Below, in pieces: positions 24,885 through 35,026 of a DNA stretch of 64,000 bases (the first letter of the stretch is position 1; each line of letters opens with the position of its first letter). The notes beneath the pieces are model-generated. The model ran no database searches and was not told where the DNA came from. It saw only the letters and a program-made list of their open reading frames with translations. Made by a program: the position numbers and the translations under genes. Source of the stretch: Bdellovibrio sp. NC01 (lineage in GTDB: Bacteria; Bdellovibrionota; Bdellovibrionia; Bdellovibrionales; Bdellovibrionaceae); NCBI RefSeq assembly GCF_006874625.1, contig NZ_CP030034.1, positions 1,860,001-1,924,000 of the forward strand, written 5' to 3'.

Positions 24885-26271
24885 AAAGGTAACAGTAAAA
24901 GTGGATAAAAAAGCAAAACTCTTCGGTACAGACGGTATTCGTGGTACTGCGAACCAATATCCAATGACTCCGGATATGGTTGTGAAAATCGGTCAAGCGA
25001 TCGGTTATCTTTTGCAAAAACAAAATACGAAATCAAACCTAGCTCGCAAAGTTGTTATCGGTAAAGACACGCGTCTTTCTGGTTACATGATCGAGCAAGC
25101 TCTTGCCAGTGGTTTGAATTCAATGGGTATTCACGTGCAACTTGTGGGACCACTTCCAACTCCAGGTATCGGTTACCTGACTCGTACAATGCGTGCGGCT
25201 GCGGGTATCGTGATCTCGGCGTCTCACAATCCATTTCATGACAACGGTATCAAAGTTTTCGGTCCAGATGGCTTCAAAATTTCTGAAGAGATGGAAAGCG
25301 AAATCGAACGCCTAGTCTTGGATGAAGACTTAACGGCTCTTCTTCCGCCAAGTAAAGAAATCGGGCGCACTCGTCGTATCGACGACTCTCAAGGTCGTTA
25401 CATCGTTTACGTTAAGGGTACTTTCCCCTTGGAATATACTTTGGATGGTATGCGTATCGTCTTGGATACAGCAAATGGTGCGGCTTACAAGGTTGCGCCA
25501 AGTGTATTCCAAGAGTTGGGTGCGGAAGTTATTCAATTGGGTGACGATCCAAATGGTACAAACATCAACGACAAAGTCGGTGCTTTGCATCCGCAAAAAT
25601 TATCTGAAGCGGTTGTGCAATATCGCGCGGACGTAGGTATCAGTCTTGATGGTGACGCCGATCGCGTGATCATGGTTGATGAAAAAGGTGAGATCGTAAA
25701 CGGTGACCGTATTCTTGCGATTTGTGCTCTTCACATGAAAGAGCGTGGTCTTTTGAAAAAGAACACTTTGGTTGCAACACAAATGTCGAACTTCGGTCTT
25801 GAAAAACGCATGAACGAAGCGGGCATTCAGTTGGTGAAAACGGGTGTCGGCGATAAATACGTTGTCGAAGAGATGCGTAAAAACGGATACAACTTGGGTG
25901 GTGAACAATCTGGTCACATCATCTTCTTGGATCACACAACGACAGGTGACGGTATCATCGCAGCATTAAGTGTTTTGGCCGTTGTGAAACAAACAGGTCG
26001 TCGTATGAGTGAATTAAATCACGTCTTTGAAGACATGCCACAAGTCTTGATCAATCTTCGCGTAAAACGCCGTAATGAGCTTTCAGAGATCGCTGGTTAC
26101 GCCGACCTTATCCGTGATATCGAAAAGAAATTAAGCGGTAATGGTCGCGTGTTCGTGCGTTTCTCTGGAACAGAACCTGTGATTCGCGTTCTTGTAGAGG
26201 GACCGGATAAAACACAGATTTCTCATTTCGCAGATGAAATCGCATCTTTCTTAGAAAAAGAATTATCTTAG
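24874..26271 (+). CDS. glmM: Phosphoglucosamine mutase
   Basis: 465 residues. The ATG at 24874 within the end of cdaR gives MTNKKVTVKV then KLFGTDGIRG, the family N-terminus. It interconverts glucosamine-6-phosphate and glucosamine-1-phosphate for peptidoglycan and lipopolysaccharide precursors. The phospho-serine is in GIVISASHNPFHDNG, the Mg2+ loop is DGDADR, and the C-terminal phosphate loop is RFSGTEPVIRV. GlmM also binds and inhibits CdaA in Firmicutes, so the cdaA-cdaR-glmM order is likely functional. Confidence 0.98.
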   Translation: MTNKKVTVKVDKKAKLFGTDGIRGTANQYPMTPDMVVKIGQAIGYLLQKQNTKSNLARKVVIGKDTRLSGYMIEQALASGLNSMGIHVQLVGPLPTPGIGYLTRTMRAAAGIVISASHNPFHDNGIKVFGPDGFKISEEMESEIERLVLDEDLTALLPPSKEIGRTRRIDDSQGRYIVYVKGTFPLEYTLDGMRIVLDTANGAAYKVAPSVFQELGAEVIQLGDDPNGTNINDKVGALHPQKLSEAVVQYRADVGISLDGDADRVIMVDEKGEIVNGDRILAICALHMKERGLLKKNTLVATQMSNFGLEKRMNEAGIQLVKTGVGDKYVVEEMRKNGYNLGGEQSGHIIFLDHTTTGDGIIAALSVLAVVKQTGRRMSELNHVFEDMPQVLINLRVKRRNELSEIAGYADLIRDIEKKLSGNGRVFVRFSGTEPVIRVLVEGPDKTQISHFADEIASFLEKELS

Positions 26272-26298
26272 TCGGCACACGCCGGCTGGAGCAAAAGC

Positions 26299-27024
26299 AT
26301 GAAACATAAAATTCGTTTGGGCGTGAATGTTGATCACGTAGCAACTCTTCGTCAGGTTCGTGGCGGGACAACGGCCTATCCAAGTGTTTTGGATATGGTG
26401 AAAAAATCCGTGAAAGGTGGCGCTGAGCAAATCACGATTCATTTGCGTGAAGATCGTCGTCACATTCAATTGCACGACTTAAAAACTCTTTCTAAATCTT
26501 GCCCTGTGATGTTGAACCTGGAAATGGCGGCAACTCCACAGATGGTTTCTTTCGCTAAAAAATATCGTCCTGACTGGGTGTGTTTTGTTCCTGAAAAAAG
26601 AGCAGAGCTTACGACTGAAGGTGGCCTTGATGTTAAAAAAGGCTTTAAGAAAATGCTTCCAATGGTTGAAAAACTTCAACGCATTGGCATTGAGATTTCG
26701 ATGTTCATCGAGCCTTCTATTGAGCAAGTGGAAGCATCTTACGAAGTGGGTGCTGACGCCGTTGAATTTCACACGGGCAAATGGGTTCACCTTAAAGGTC
26801 CCGCAAAACAGCGCGAATGGAAACGTCTGGTTGAGGCAGCGGAATGGGCGAACTATTTGGGTTTGAACGTTCACGCAGGTCACGGTCTTGATTACGAACA
26901 CTCTAAAATGATCAATAAGCTTCCGCATCTTCAAGAAGTGAACATTGGCCACTCGTTGGTATGTTACGCCCTTGAATACGGCATGGAAGAATCAGTTAGA
27001 AAAATGAGAAAGATCTTAAAGTAA
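26299..27024 (+). CDS. pdxJ: Pyridoxine 5'-phosphate synthase
   Basis: 241 residues, a TIM barrel that joins 1-deoxyxylulose 5-phosphate and 3-amino-2-oxopropyl phosphate in DXP-dependent vitamin B6 synthesis. Recognised by the N-terminal RLGVNVDHVATLRQVRGG, then ITIHLREDRRHIQ and the HAGHGLDY loop near the C-terminus. It lies 27 bases after glmM and six before tsaE, so it shares their transcript. Confidence 0.97.
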   Translation: MKHKIRLGVNVDHVATLRQVRGGTTAYPSVLDMVKKSVKGGAEQITIHLREDRRHIQLHDLKTLSKSCPVMLNLEMAATPQMVSFAKKYRPDWVCFVPEKRAELTTEGGLDVKKGFKKMLPMVEKLQRIGIEISMFIEPSIEQVEASYEVGADAVEFHTGKWVHLKGPAKQREWKRLVEAAEWANYLGLNVHAGHGLDYEHSKMINKLPHLQEVNIGHSLVCYALEYGMEESVRKMRKILK

Positions 27025-27030
27025 AACTTT

Positions 27031-27480
27031 ATGTCGTCGATTTTGAATTCAAAACGCACGATTGCGAATCAGGAAGAACTTAAAGCTTTTTGGCAAGAGT
27101 TCCTTCCGCATTTAAGTAATCGCTGTATTTTGCTTTTAAGCGGCGACGTGGGCGCTGGCAAAACCACTTCCACGCAAATGATCGCCGATGTGTTGGGAAT
27201 GAAAGACGTGCAGTCGCCGTCATTTGCAATTCATCTTCGCTATGAAAACTCAGAAGGAAAATCAATGGACCATCTGGATCTTTATCGTCTGAAAGACGAC
27301 GACGATTTGGAAAGTTCTGGTTTCTGGGATTTGTTCGCTGAAAAGCAGGGCTTGGTTGTGATCGAATGGGCACAGCGCTTGGATTACGATTATCTGCCTT
27401 TAAACTGGCAACGCGTTGAAGTGAAATTGCAAAAGACCGATGTCGAAGGTCAGCGTTCTATCGCAGTTCAACTTCTTTAA
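27031..27480 (+). CDS. tsaE: tRNA t6A biosynthesis ATPase TsaE
   Basis: 149 residues. Walker A is LLSGDVGAGKTTSTQMI, followed by QSPSFAIHLRYE and the HLDLYRL motif typical of TsaE (YjeE). It supports TsaB-TsaD in making threonylcarbamoyl-adenosine at position 37 of tRNAs. MtaB, encoded at 32060, methylthiolates the same base, so this window holds two steps of that pathway. It converges on the GNAT gene with a 19-base gap. Confidence 0.94.
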   Translation: MSSILNSKRTIANQEELKAFWQEFLPHLSNRCILLLSGDVGAGKTTSTQMIADVLGMKDVQSPSFAIHLRYENSEGKSMDHLDLYRLKDDDDLESSGFWDLFAEKQGLVVIEWAQRLDYDYLPLNWQRVEVKLQKTDVEGQRSIAVQLL

Positions 27481-27499
27481 GTCCTCGCAGATTCCGAAT

Positions 27500-28084
27500 C
27501 TATTTTTTAAAGAATTCCTGGGACAGTTTTCCGAAGATTTTTGTGTTGCGATATTTTCCCATCTCGCGCGCGTCTTCTCTCAGTTCTCCTTCGAAAACAT
27601 AACCGCAACGTTTAGCGACTTCAGCAGAACGAATATTGTTGGAAGAACAGCGAATTTCGACGCGATGAAATTTAGCGTTGAAACAATAGGCTTCGATAAT
27701 TCGCACGGCTTCACTCATGATGCCGCGACCTTCAGCTTCGCTGGAAAGCCAATAACCTAATTCGCACTTTTGCACTTCCCAGTTGATATTGTGAACACCG
27801 ATGTTGCCGACATATTTCTTGGTGTCTTTCAAGTAAATGCCATAATCGAACATCGCAAGGCTATCCCATTCCGCAAGAGCGAGGTTGATCCACGCGCGGC
27901 TGTTATCGAGTTCTTTGGTGTTATCGACCCAGGGTAAGAATTGGCGAAGGCGTTCGCGATTGGCTTCAATCGTATTGAACATGTCGTTTGCGATCGCTTG
28001 GCTGTGACGTTCAAGATAGATATTGTTGCCATCAAGTTTCGTGGGGAACGCTTTTTGTTCAATACTAATCAATTGCAAACTCAT
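27500..28084 (-). CDS. GNAT N-acetyltransferase, RimJ/RimL-like
   Basis: 194 residues. It shows the RimJ/L-type GNAT pattern: LERHSQAIANDMFNTIEANRERLRQFLPWV at the N-terminus (shown in part), then YVGNIGVHNIN, the acetyl-CoA-binding LGYWLSSEAEGRGIMSEA region and a final NIRSAEVAKRCGYVFEGELRE. Substrates of this group include ribosomal-protein N-termini and small amines; the actual one is unknown. It lies 46 bases downstream of the GAF-like gene on the same strand. Confidence 0.88.
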   Translation of the reverse strand: MSLQLISIEQKAFPTKLDGNNIYLERHSQAIANDMFNTIEANRERLRQFLPWVDNTKELDNSRAWINLALAEWDSLAMFDYGIYLKDTKKYVGNIGVHNINWEVQKCELGYWLSSEAEGRGIMSEAVRIIEAYCFNAKFHRVEIRCSSNNIRSAEVAKRCGYVFEGELREDAREMGKYRNTKIFGKLSQEFFKK

Positions 28085-28130
28085 AGTGAAATTCTATGAG
28101 TTCTCGAGGGGAAATGTCTATTTAAATGAA

Positions 28131-29585
28131 TTAAGCGGCCTGAAGGCCCTTAACGAAGTCGACAGAAAGCTTTTCTGCTAGAGACAAAGAAGTTCTGTTG
28201 TAAGCGGCTTTTTCAGCGAAGCCCACAAGCATACCAACAAGTTTGTCGTTGATCAAAATAGGGGCGATCGTCACGTGATCAGGCACGCGACCTTGATTCC
28301 AGTCTTCAAAGAATTTTTCGTTGATTTCGTTTAGTGAAACGTAACCGTGGAATGGTTTTGAAGTCGCCGCAACGATATTGAAAATACTTGGCGTCTTCAA
28401 TGGTACGCGCACGGATGTGTCTTTCATGCCTTTGAAGTTTTCATCCCAAGCAAATGCTGTCGCTTGCGTTTCTTGATCGTCCAAAGTCAAAATCATCGAT
28501 TTTTCAAAGTGTGATTTCATTTCACTTAAAACAGTTTTCACACGCTCTGTTAAAGCAGCTGTGTTTTTCTTTTTAAGTTTATCCAAGGCAAAAGTACCAT
28601 TCGCGACTGGATTCAATGTTGGTTTTGCAACACCAGCCGGGCGTGGCACAACGGCGATAGGTTCTTTAACGAAGCTATCCTCAAACGGAGGCGGATTCGC
28701 AGCAGCGCTAGCTGCAGGAGTCGCTTTAGCCGGAGGCGGCGGGATATTTGGTTTTCCTGCTGACGTAGCTGGAGCTGCAGCCGGAAGTGAAGTGTCTTCT
28801 TTAGGCACTTCACCAATATTCGTTTTTTCTAAGATCGAAGATTTCGGTGCTTGAGTTACAACTGTTTTTGCTTCAGTTGCAGCAACGACAGAATCTTGTT
28901 TCACTTCAGCGACAACAGACTCAGTGCCTGGCTCTTTAGGAGCGAGTGCTTCTAATTTTGTGACTGTGAAACCGTCGAAGATGCCATCAAGTTTTGCGCC
29001 GCCAGCTTCTTCGCCTTCAAGAATGACTTCATCATCTTTGGCTTCAGGGGCAACACCCAGATCTTCGAATGAGAATGAATCTGATTTTTTAGAAGTCGTA
29101 ACAACAGATAAATCGATGCCTTCCGGCGCTGTTTCCGCGGACGCGGGCAGTGCCGCAGCGACGGCTGTCGCGGAGGCTGAAGCAACTTCAGGATGATAAG
29201 CTTTCCAAGCAGCTTCCATGTTTTCCAAAGAGGCTAGAACAATTACTGCCGAAGGGAATGTTGGAAAATCCTGCGGCGGTTGAAGACAAGCTACGATAAG
29301 TGCGCCATCCCATTCCGCCACAGGAAGACACTCTGCCGACCACGGGTAATGCGTCGCCCACTTCGCGAACATTTCCTGAGAAAGGGGAGTTTCTTTAAAA
29401 AAGCGATCCTGTAAGTACGGAAGACGATAGTGAGTCATGGCCCATTTTAGATAGTCCTCAGAGCTGAGGTGCTTTTCTTTGATAGCGAAACCCAGCAGGC
29501 TCATCATCGTACCGCTTTCTTCAAAAGCGGGCGTAAGTGCCTGAAGTTTCTCTTTAAAATGTTCAAACCATGCGTGTTGACTCAT
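28131..29585 (-). CDS. Three-part protein: GspE-N/MshEN-like region, Ala/Pro linker, GAF-like domain
   Basis: 484 residues, cytoplasmic. Residues ~1-120 (LGFAIKEKHLSSEDYLKWA, then YRLPYL and LPVAEWDGALIVACLQPP) resemble the N-terminal domain of GspE/MshE-type ATPases, some of which bind c-di-GMP; the match is by eye and weak. Residues ~130-330 are Ala/Pro/Glu-rich and likely disordered. The last ~150 look like a GAF-type sensory domain (LTERVKTVLSEMKSHF, then TIAPILINDKLVGMLVGFAE). No output domain is present. Upstream GNAT-acetyltransferase coupling is likely given the short gap. Function unknown. Confidence 0.7.
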   Translation of the reverse strand: MSQHAWFEHFKEKLQALTPAFEESGTMMSLLGFAIKEKHLSSEDYLKWAMTHYRLPYLQDRFFKETPLSQEMFAKWATHYPWSAECLPVAEWDGALIVACLQPPQDFPTFPSAVIVLASLENMEAAWKAYHPEVASASATAVAAALPASAETAPEGIDLSVVTTSKKSDSFSFEDLGVAPEAKDDEVILEGEEAGGAKLDGIFDGFTVTKLEALAPKEPGTESVVAEVKQDSVVAATEAKTVVTQAPKSSILEKTNIGEVPKEDTSLPAAAPATSAGKPNIPPPPAKATPAASAAANPPPFEDSFVKEPIAVVPRPAGVAKPTLNPVANGTFALDKLKKKNTAALTERVKTVLSEMKSHFEKSMILTLDDQETQATAFAWDENFKGMKDTSVRVPLKTPSIFNIVAATSKPFHGYVSLNEINEKFFEDWNQGRVPDHVTIAPILINDKLVGMLVGFAEKAAYNRTSLSLAEKLSVDFVKGLQAA

Positions 29586-29785
29586 CTATGGAATTATCGG
29601 CTTTTACAGTAAAAACCTGAGTCTAGGTCTAGGAAAAGGTCAAAATAAGAGGGATTTCCGGGTCTGTTTGCGTTACATAATTGTTGTATTTTTTGCAGCT
29701 TTGCTAACGCGCTGAACAGCCCTTCAAGGGCAAAAACTCTTAGAGGTTTCAAATATTTAAGAATTATGCTAGGGTGCGCCAACTT

Positions 29786-31000
29786 ATGACTCAGACCAAA
29801 TCCGTAATCTACCTCGACCACAATGCCACGACTCCCGTGTGCAAAGAAGTGCTCGAAGCTCTGCCTGAACTTGCAGAAGCTTGGGGTAACGCCAGTTCTA
29901 TTCACTGGGCAGGTCGACAGCCGAAGAACGTGATCCGCGATGCGCGCAAAGCGATTGCCGATGCTGTTGGTGTGAGTCCTTTGGAAATCATCTTCACAGT
30001 GGGCGGTAGTGAGGCCAATAACACCGTGATCAAAGGTGTGTTTGAGTATTTGCAAACTTCGCAAGCTCTGCCACCAGAACAACGTCGTCGCATGCATTTC
30101 ATGTGTTCGGCGGTTGAGCATCCTGCAGTTTTCAAAACGATGATGCACATGAAGTCTTTGGGCGTTCGCGTGGACGTGATCCCGGTGAATCGCAAGGGCG
30201 AAATTGATTTGAAATTTTACGAAGAGCATTTGTCTGAAGAGACAGCTCTGGTTTCTGTGATGTTTGCGAATAACGAAACAGGAACGCTTTTCCCAATTAA
30301 ACAAATGGCAGCAATGGCTCATGCAAAAGGAGCTTTGTTTCATACCGATGCCGTTCAAGGTTTCGGTAAAGTGCCAGTGAATTTGCACGATCTTGGTGTC
30401 GATTTTGCCTCTTTCTCGGGTCATAAGTTCTATTCGATTAAAGGCAGCGGCTTCTTGTATTCACGCAAAGGTTCAAACTTCAGTCCACTGATTCACGGAG
30501 GCGCACAAGAGCGTCACCGTCGTGGTGGCACTGAAAACACATTGGGTATCGGTGCATTGGGTGTTGTTGCGAAACGCGCAAACCTCATTGCTGAAAAAGC
30601 GAAGTCTGTTGAAGTTCTACGTAACCACATGGAAGCACGTATCTTGGCAGAGATTGAAAATGTCTCTGTCACTGCTGGTGAAACCCCACGTTTGCCAAAC
30701 ACAAGTGCGTTGGTGTTACCAGGAGCTGACGGTGAAACGATGTTGATGTCGTTGGATATCAAAGGCTACGCGGTAAGTACAGGCGCTGCATGTTCAAGCG
30801 GAAATCCTGAGCCAAGCCCGGTTTTACTTGCGATGGGTTTGTCGCGTGATGAGGCACAAAACTCATTGCGTGTGAGTCTAGGTTGGGACACGACACTCGA
30901 ACAGGTCGATGGTTTCGTAGATACGTTAAAAATTGTTGTAGAGAGACTGCGTTCATTGAAGGAAGCAGAAGAAAAAGAAGGAGACTCTTATCATGTCTAA
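29786..31000 (+). CDS. Cysteine desulfurase (NifS/IscS family)
   Basis: 404 residues from ATG 29786. It removes sulfur from cysteine with PLP. Seen: [10 protein letters not shown] at the N-terminus, [23 protein letters not shown], the PLP lysine in [16 protein letters not shown], and the active-site Cys in [14 protein letters not shown]. Overlap with mnmA by 8 bp argues that it is the dedicated sulfur donor for tRNA 2-thiouridine, as with YrvO-MnmA in Bacillus. No ribosome-binding site is obvious; TATGCT lies 15 bases upstream. Confidence 0.95.
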   Translation: MTQTKSVIYLDHNATTPVCKEVLEALPELAEAWGNASSIHWAGRQPKNVIRDARKAIADAVGVSPLEIIFTVGGSEANNTVIKGVFEYLQTSQALPPEQRRRMHFMCSAVEHPAVFKTMMHMKSLGVRVDVIPVNRKGEIDLKFYEEHLSEETALVSVMFANNETGTLFPIKQMAAMAHAKGALFHTDAVQGFGKVPVNLHDLGVDFASFSGHKFYSIKGSGFLYSRKGSNFSPLIHGGAQERHRRGGTENTLGIGALGVVAKRANLIAEKAKSVEVLRNHMEARILAEIENVSVTAGETPRLPNTSALVLPGADGETMLMSLDIKGYAVSTGAACSSGNPEPSPVLLAMGLSRDEAQNSLRVSLGWDTTLEQVDGFVDTLKIVVERLRSLKEAEEKEGDSYHV

Positions 31001-32075
31001 AGGAAGAGTTCTTGTTGCTATGAGCGGAGGCGTGGACAGTTCTGCCGCGGCTGCGCTGTTAGTTGAACAGGGATACGAAGTTATCGGTGCCACGATGCAA
31101 GTGTGGGATTACACCTCTTGTGACATCGAAGAAGGCAACGGCACATGCTGCTCAAGCATCGATGTTGATGATGCGCGCGCTGTTGCGGATCGTTTGGGAA
31201 TTCCATTTTACGTTTTGAATTGTGAAGCGAAATTCCGCCAAGCGGTTATCGATCCATTTTTGAAAGCGTACTTGGAAGGGCAAACGCCACTTCCATGTGT
31301 GAACTGCAATACCTATTTAAAATTCGATCATCTTGTCAGAAAGATGAAAGAGCTTGAGTGTGATTACTTGGCAACAGGTCACTATGCGAAAATCGTGACT
31401 GATGAAAACGGTAAAGCGGCGATTCACACGTCAACGGACGATTGGAAAGATCAAACGTATTTCTTGTTCACGATCGATCCAGAATTAGTCCCAAAATTAT
31501 TATTCCCGATTGGCGATATGAAAAAGCCACAAGTTCGCGAGTACTCTGAAAAAATGGGTCTTGTGACGGCGAAGAAAAAAGATTCGCAAGGTATTTGTTT
31601 TGTCGGCAACCAAGGCTACCAAAACTTCATCAAAGGCCAAGTACCTAAAGCTGTTCTAGATACAAAAAAAGGTTTGTTGAAACGTTATCCAACGGGCGAA
31701 GTGATGGCGAAGCACGATGGTATTCATAACTACACTTACGGTCAAAGTAAGGGGCTAGGTATGGACTACCACGAAAAATTGTTCGTGATCAAAATTGATG
31801 CTGCTGACAACACGGTATGGGTGGGTGACGAAAGTCATTTGTTCGCTCATGAAGTGGATGTTGTTGATCCTAAACTTTTGGGTGATCTGCAAGATGGCGA
31901 AATCATGAATGTGAAAATTCGCTACCAACACAAAGGTTCGCCGGCGCAAGTTTTCAAAACAGCGAATGGCTTTAAATTGAAATTCCAAGAACCTCAACGT
32001 GCGGTGACTCCGGGTCAGGCAGCTGTGTTCTATCGCGACCGTGAACTTGTGGGAGGCGGATGGATCACTCTGTAA
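30993..32075 (+). CDS. mnmA: tRNA-specific 2-thiouridylase MnmA
   Basis: 360 residues. It thiolates U34 of tRNA-Lys, -Glu and -Gln. The PP-loop is [16 protein letters not shown], the first catalytic Cys is in [13 protein letters not shown] and the second is in [11 protein letters not shown], with the C-terminal beta domain present. AGGAGA lies eight bases before the ATG. It overlaps both neighbours, placing it in one translational block with the cysteine desulfurase and mtaB. Confidence 0.98.
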   Translation: MSKGRVLVAMSGGVDSSAAAALLVEQGYEVIGATMQVWDYTSCDIEEGNGTCCSSIDVDDARAVADRLGIPFYVLNCEAKFRQAVIDPFLKAYLEGQTPLPCVNCNTYLKFDHLVRKMKELECDYLATGHYAKIVTDENGKAAIHTSTDDWKDQTYFLFTIDPELVPKLLFPIGDMKKPQVREYSEKMGLVTAKKKDSQGICFVGNQGYQNFIKGQVPKAVLDTKKGLLKRYPTGEVMAKHDGIHNYTYGQSKGLGMDYHEKLFVIKIDAADNTVWVGDESHLFAHEVDVVDPKLLGDLQDGEIMNVKIRYQHKGSPAQVFKTANGFKLKFQEPQRAVTPGQAAVFYRDRELVGGGWITL

Positions 32076-33430
32076 CTGACCAAAAGCAGCCTGGCGGGCT
32101 GCTTTATCAAGTTCATACGTTCGGTTGTAAGGTTAATACTTACGATGCCGGTCTTATTCAGAAAAATCTGAATTCGAACGGTTTTGCTCCCGTTGTTCGC
32201 GGTGATAAAAATGCACGTATTCACGTTTTGAATACGTGCGCCGTGACTGCGGAAGCCACGAAAGAAGCTGTTCGTTATATTCGTCGTTTAAAAGTTAAAG
32301 ATCCGTTTTGTACAATCGTCGTAACGGGTTGTGCGGCTCAAGTGGATACGGGTTCTTTCTCGTCTTTGCCGGGTGCGGATTTGATTGTTGCGAATTCTCA
32401 TAAAGGATCTTTGCCAGACCTTTTGAACAAACACTTCAAAGGCGAACTGACAGAGAAAGTCTTTAAATCCAATATCTTCAAAAAAGAAGATTTGGAAATG
32501 GGTGGTGGTATTGAAAAACACCACACGCGTACGTTCTTAAAAATTCAAGATGGCTGTAATAGCTTTTGCACTTACTGCATTATTCCTTATGCGCGCGGTA
32601 AAAGCCGCAGCATTTCGATCGCAAACTTAGTGCAAAGAATTAACGATCTTTACACTGAAGGTTCACGCGAGGTTGTATTAACTGGCGTGCACATCGGCGA
32701 CTACGAAGATGAAATCAACGGTCAGAAAATGGTGATGGAAGATTTGATCGAAAATCTTCTGGTGCGCACAAAAATGCCACGCTTCCGTTTGTCTTCGTTA
32801 GAACCAGTTGAGGTTTCGGAGCGTTTGCTGGATCTTTATCAAGATTCACGTTTGTGTCCTCATTTCCATATGAGCATTCAAAGTGCTAACACCGATGTTC
32901 TTCACCACATGAAGCGTAAATACACTCAGGAAGACGTGCGCAAATCTTTGCTTGCGATTTCTGAACGCGTTCCCGGCTCTTTTGTTGGTATGGATGTGAT
33001 CACGGGTTTCCCAACAGAAACGGAAGAACAATTCCAAGATACGTTTGATTGTTTAAAAGATCTTCCATGGACGAAGTTGCACGTTTTCCCATACAGCGAG
33101 CGTCAAGGCACTCGTGCGGCGGCGATGGATGTTTCCGTTTATCCGCATGTACGTGCTGAACGTGCTGCGCGTTTGCGTGAATTAAGTATTGCCCGTTACA
33201 CAGAACAAGCAAATCTACAATTGGGCACAACGAAGCGCGTTCTGGTTTTAAAGAATGCAGCTAAAGGTGGCCAAGGTTTAAGTCACGATTACTGGCCAGT
33301 GGATATCGCGGGGGCTGAAAGCTTCCTTGAGCACTGGGCGGGTCAAGAAGTCGATGTGAAAATCATAGGCTATGATCATTCCAATAAATCTCATATGGAA
33401 GGTCACTTGATCGGCGAGGTGCTGACATGA
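32060..33430 (+). CDS. mtaB: tRNA t6A37 methylthiotransferase (MtaB-like radical SAM enzyme)
   Basis: 456 residues. The N-terminal UPF0004 domain has [20 protein letters not shown] and TGCAAQ, giving the three cysteines of the auxiliary cluster. The radical SAM motif [15 protein letters not shown] follows, then [15 protein letters not shown], which is typical of MtaB rather than MiaB. A TRAM-like C-terminal region is present. It converts t6A37 to ms2t6A37. It overlaps mnmA by 16 bp and rnc by 4 bp (ATGA). Confidence 0.93.
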   Translation: MDHSVTDQKQPGGLLYQVHTFGCKVNTYDAGLIQKNLNSNGFAPVVRGDKNARIHVLNTCAVTAEATKEAVRYIRRLKVKDPFCTIVVTGCAAQVDTGSFSSLPGADLIVANSHKGSLPDLLNKHFKGELTEKVFKSNIFKKEDLEMGGGIEKHHTRTFLKIQDGCNSFCTYCIIPYARGKSRSISIANLVQRINDLYTEGSREVVLTGVHIGDYEDEINGQKMVMEDLIENLLVRTKMPRFRLSSLEPVEVSERLLDLYQDSRLCPHFHMSIQSANTDVLHHMKRKYTQEDVRKSLLAISERVPGSFVGMDVITGFPTETEEQFQDTFDCLKDLPWTKLHVFPYSERQGTRAAAMDVSVYPHVRAERAARLRELSIARYTEQANLQLGTTKRVLVLKNAAKGGQGLSHDYWPVDIAGAESFLEHWAGQEVDVKIIGYDHSNKSHMEGHLIGEVLT

Positions 33431-34116
33431 CGGAGTTAGAGAAGCGCCTGAATTATACGTTTAAAAATAATGCGCTGTTGGCTCGAGCATTGACCCACAA
33501 GAGCTACGCGAACGAATTAAAAAACAGCATCGAGCACAACGAGAAATTAGAATTCTTAGGTGATGCGGTGTTGGATCTGGTTGTCGGGGAGTTCTTGTAT
33601 GAGAAATTTCCGAATGACACAGAAGGTGGGTTGTCGAAGAAGCGCGCCAGCATCGTGAACGAAGAAGTGTTGTTCGAACTTGCGCGTGAGATGGAGCTAA
33701 ATAAGCTTCTGCAATTGGGCAAAGGGGAGGCGCAGACAGGTGGTGCATTGAAACCACGTTTGTTAGCGTCTTCGTTGGAAGCGATCGTCGGTGCTGTGTA
33801 CTTAGACGGTGGTTTTCAAGTAGCTAAAGATTTTATCCGCAAAGAGTTCTTACCTTTGTGTGACAAAGTCTGCGGTGAAGAGGATTTTGAAAGAGATTAT
33901 AAAACACGACTGCAGGAAGTAGTGCAGAAGGCGATGAAAGAAACGCCGAAGTACGAAGTTCTCGCGGAAGAAGGACCTCCACATGACAGAGAGTTTCTGG
34001 TGTGTGTGAAAATTAAAGATGAGGTCTGGGCCCAGGGGCGGGGACGAAGCAAGAAAAACGCCGAACAATTTGCGGCGAAATGCGCCCTCGAGAACAAGTT
34101 TAAGGAGACGAATTAA
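33427..34116 (+). CDS. rnc: Ribonuclease III
   Basis: 229 residues. Endonuclease domain signature NEKLEFLGDAVLDLVV near 38, with the acidic Mg2+ residues, and a C-terminal double-stranded-RNA-binding domain from about 155 (DYKTRLQEVVQ, then KKNAEQFAAKCALE). It processes rRNA precursors and double-stranded mRNA regions. The ATGA overlap with mtaB and close spacing to era repeat the conserved rnc-era pairing. Confidence 0.97.
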   Translation: MTELEKRLNYTFKNNALLARALTHKSYANELKNSIEHNEKLEFLGDAVLDLVVGEFLYEKFPNDTEGGLSKKRASIVNEEVLFELAREMELNKLLQLGKGEAQTGGALKPRLLASSLEAIVGAVYLDGGFQVAKDFIRKEFLPLCDKVCGEEDFERDYKTRLQEVVQKAMKETPKYEVLAEEGPPHDREFLVCVKIKDEVWAQGRGRSKKNAEQFAAKCALENKFKETN

Positions 34117-34117
34117 G

Positions 34118-35026
34118 ATGAGTTATAAGGCTGGATTTTTAGGACTAATCGGGCAACCGAACGCAGGAAAGAGCACATTGATGAACTTTCTTGTGGACGA
34201 GAAGGTGTCAATCGTCTCTGCAAAACCGCAAACAACACGCCGTCGTATTCTAGGTATCTGGAGTACTGAAAAAGGCCAAGTGGTGTTCGTAGATGCTCCG
34301 GGTTTAATCAATTCTGATTCAGGATTGAATGGCTTCCTTCATCAAGAAGCGAAAGACGTGATCGCGAACTCAGATGCATTGTTGGCGATTCTTTCTATCG
34401 ATGAAGCGAAAGCTGAAGATAACGAAAAAGTGATCGACATGGTTGCTAGCAGTGGCAAACCATGGATCGGTGTTATCACGAAAGTAGATATCGAAGAAAA
34501 AGCTCACCGTATCATGATTCTGAAAAAGATGATTGAAGATCGCGGTGGTAAAGCCTTGTCGACTTCTGCAACTAAATACAAAGACGATATCGAAGAGCGT
34601 GAAGCGATGTTGATTGAGTTCTTGGAGCTTATGCCAGAATCTCCAGCGCCTTTGTACGATGCTGAACTATTCACGAACGAAAACATTCGTGACATGGCCT
34701 CTGAAATCATCCGTGAGAAATGCTTCGAGAATCTTCATCATGAGATTCCGTACAATCTTGCTGTGCGTATCATAAAATTTGATGAAAGCGGACCTTTGCC
34801 AAAGATCTATGCGGAAATCATCGTATCGAAAGAAAGCCACAAGGCGATCGTTATCGGTAAAGGTGCGACTGTAATCAAAAAGATCGGTATGGATGCGCGC
34901 AAAGAATTAGAAAAAGTCATGGATGAAAAAGTATTTTTGGATCTGAATGTAACTGCGAAACCAGAGTGGTTTGGCAATAAGAGAATTATGAAGGAGTTGG
35001 GATATGTCATCGAATCTGAAGACTGA
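34118..35026 (+). CDS. era: GTPase Era
   Basis: 302 residues from ATG 34118, preceded by AAGGAG; the frame is open into rnc but the family N-terminus starts here. G1 is GQPNAGKST, G3 is DAPG, G4 is TKVD, and the C-terminal KH domain has VIGKGATVIKKIGMDARKE. It assists 16S rRNA maturation and 30S assembly. It overlaps der by 23 bp. Confidence 0.97.
   Translation: MSYKAGFLGLIGQPNAGKSTLMNFLVDEKVSIVSAKPQTTRRRILGIWSTEKGQVVFVDAPGLINSDSGLNGFLHQEAKDVIANSDALLAILSIDEAKAEDNEKVIDMVASSGKPWIGVITKVDIEEKAHRIMILKKMIEDRGGKALSTSATKYKDDIEEREAMLIEFLELMPESPAPLYDAELFTNENIRDMASEIIREKCFENLHHEIPYNLAVRIIKFDESGPLPKIYAEIIVSKESHKAIVIGKGATVIKKIGMDARKELEKVMDEKVFLDLNVTAKPEWFGNKRIMKELGYVIESED

Noticed and set aside
28561-29196. 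Plus-strand Ala/Gly/Ser-rich open frames opposite the GAF-like gene
   Set aside because: They are antisense to the Ala/Pro linker, where composition removes stop codons; no start signals.
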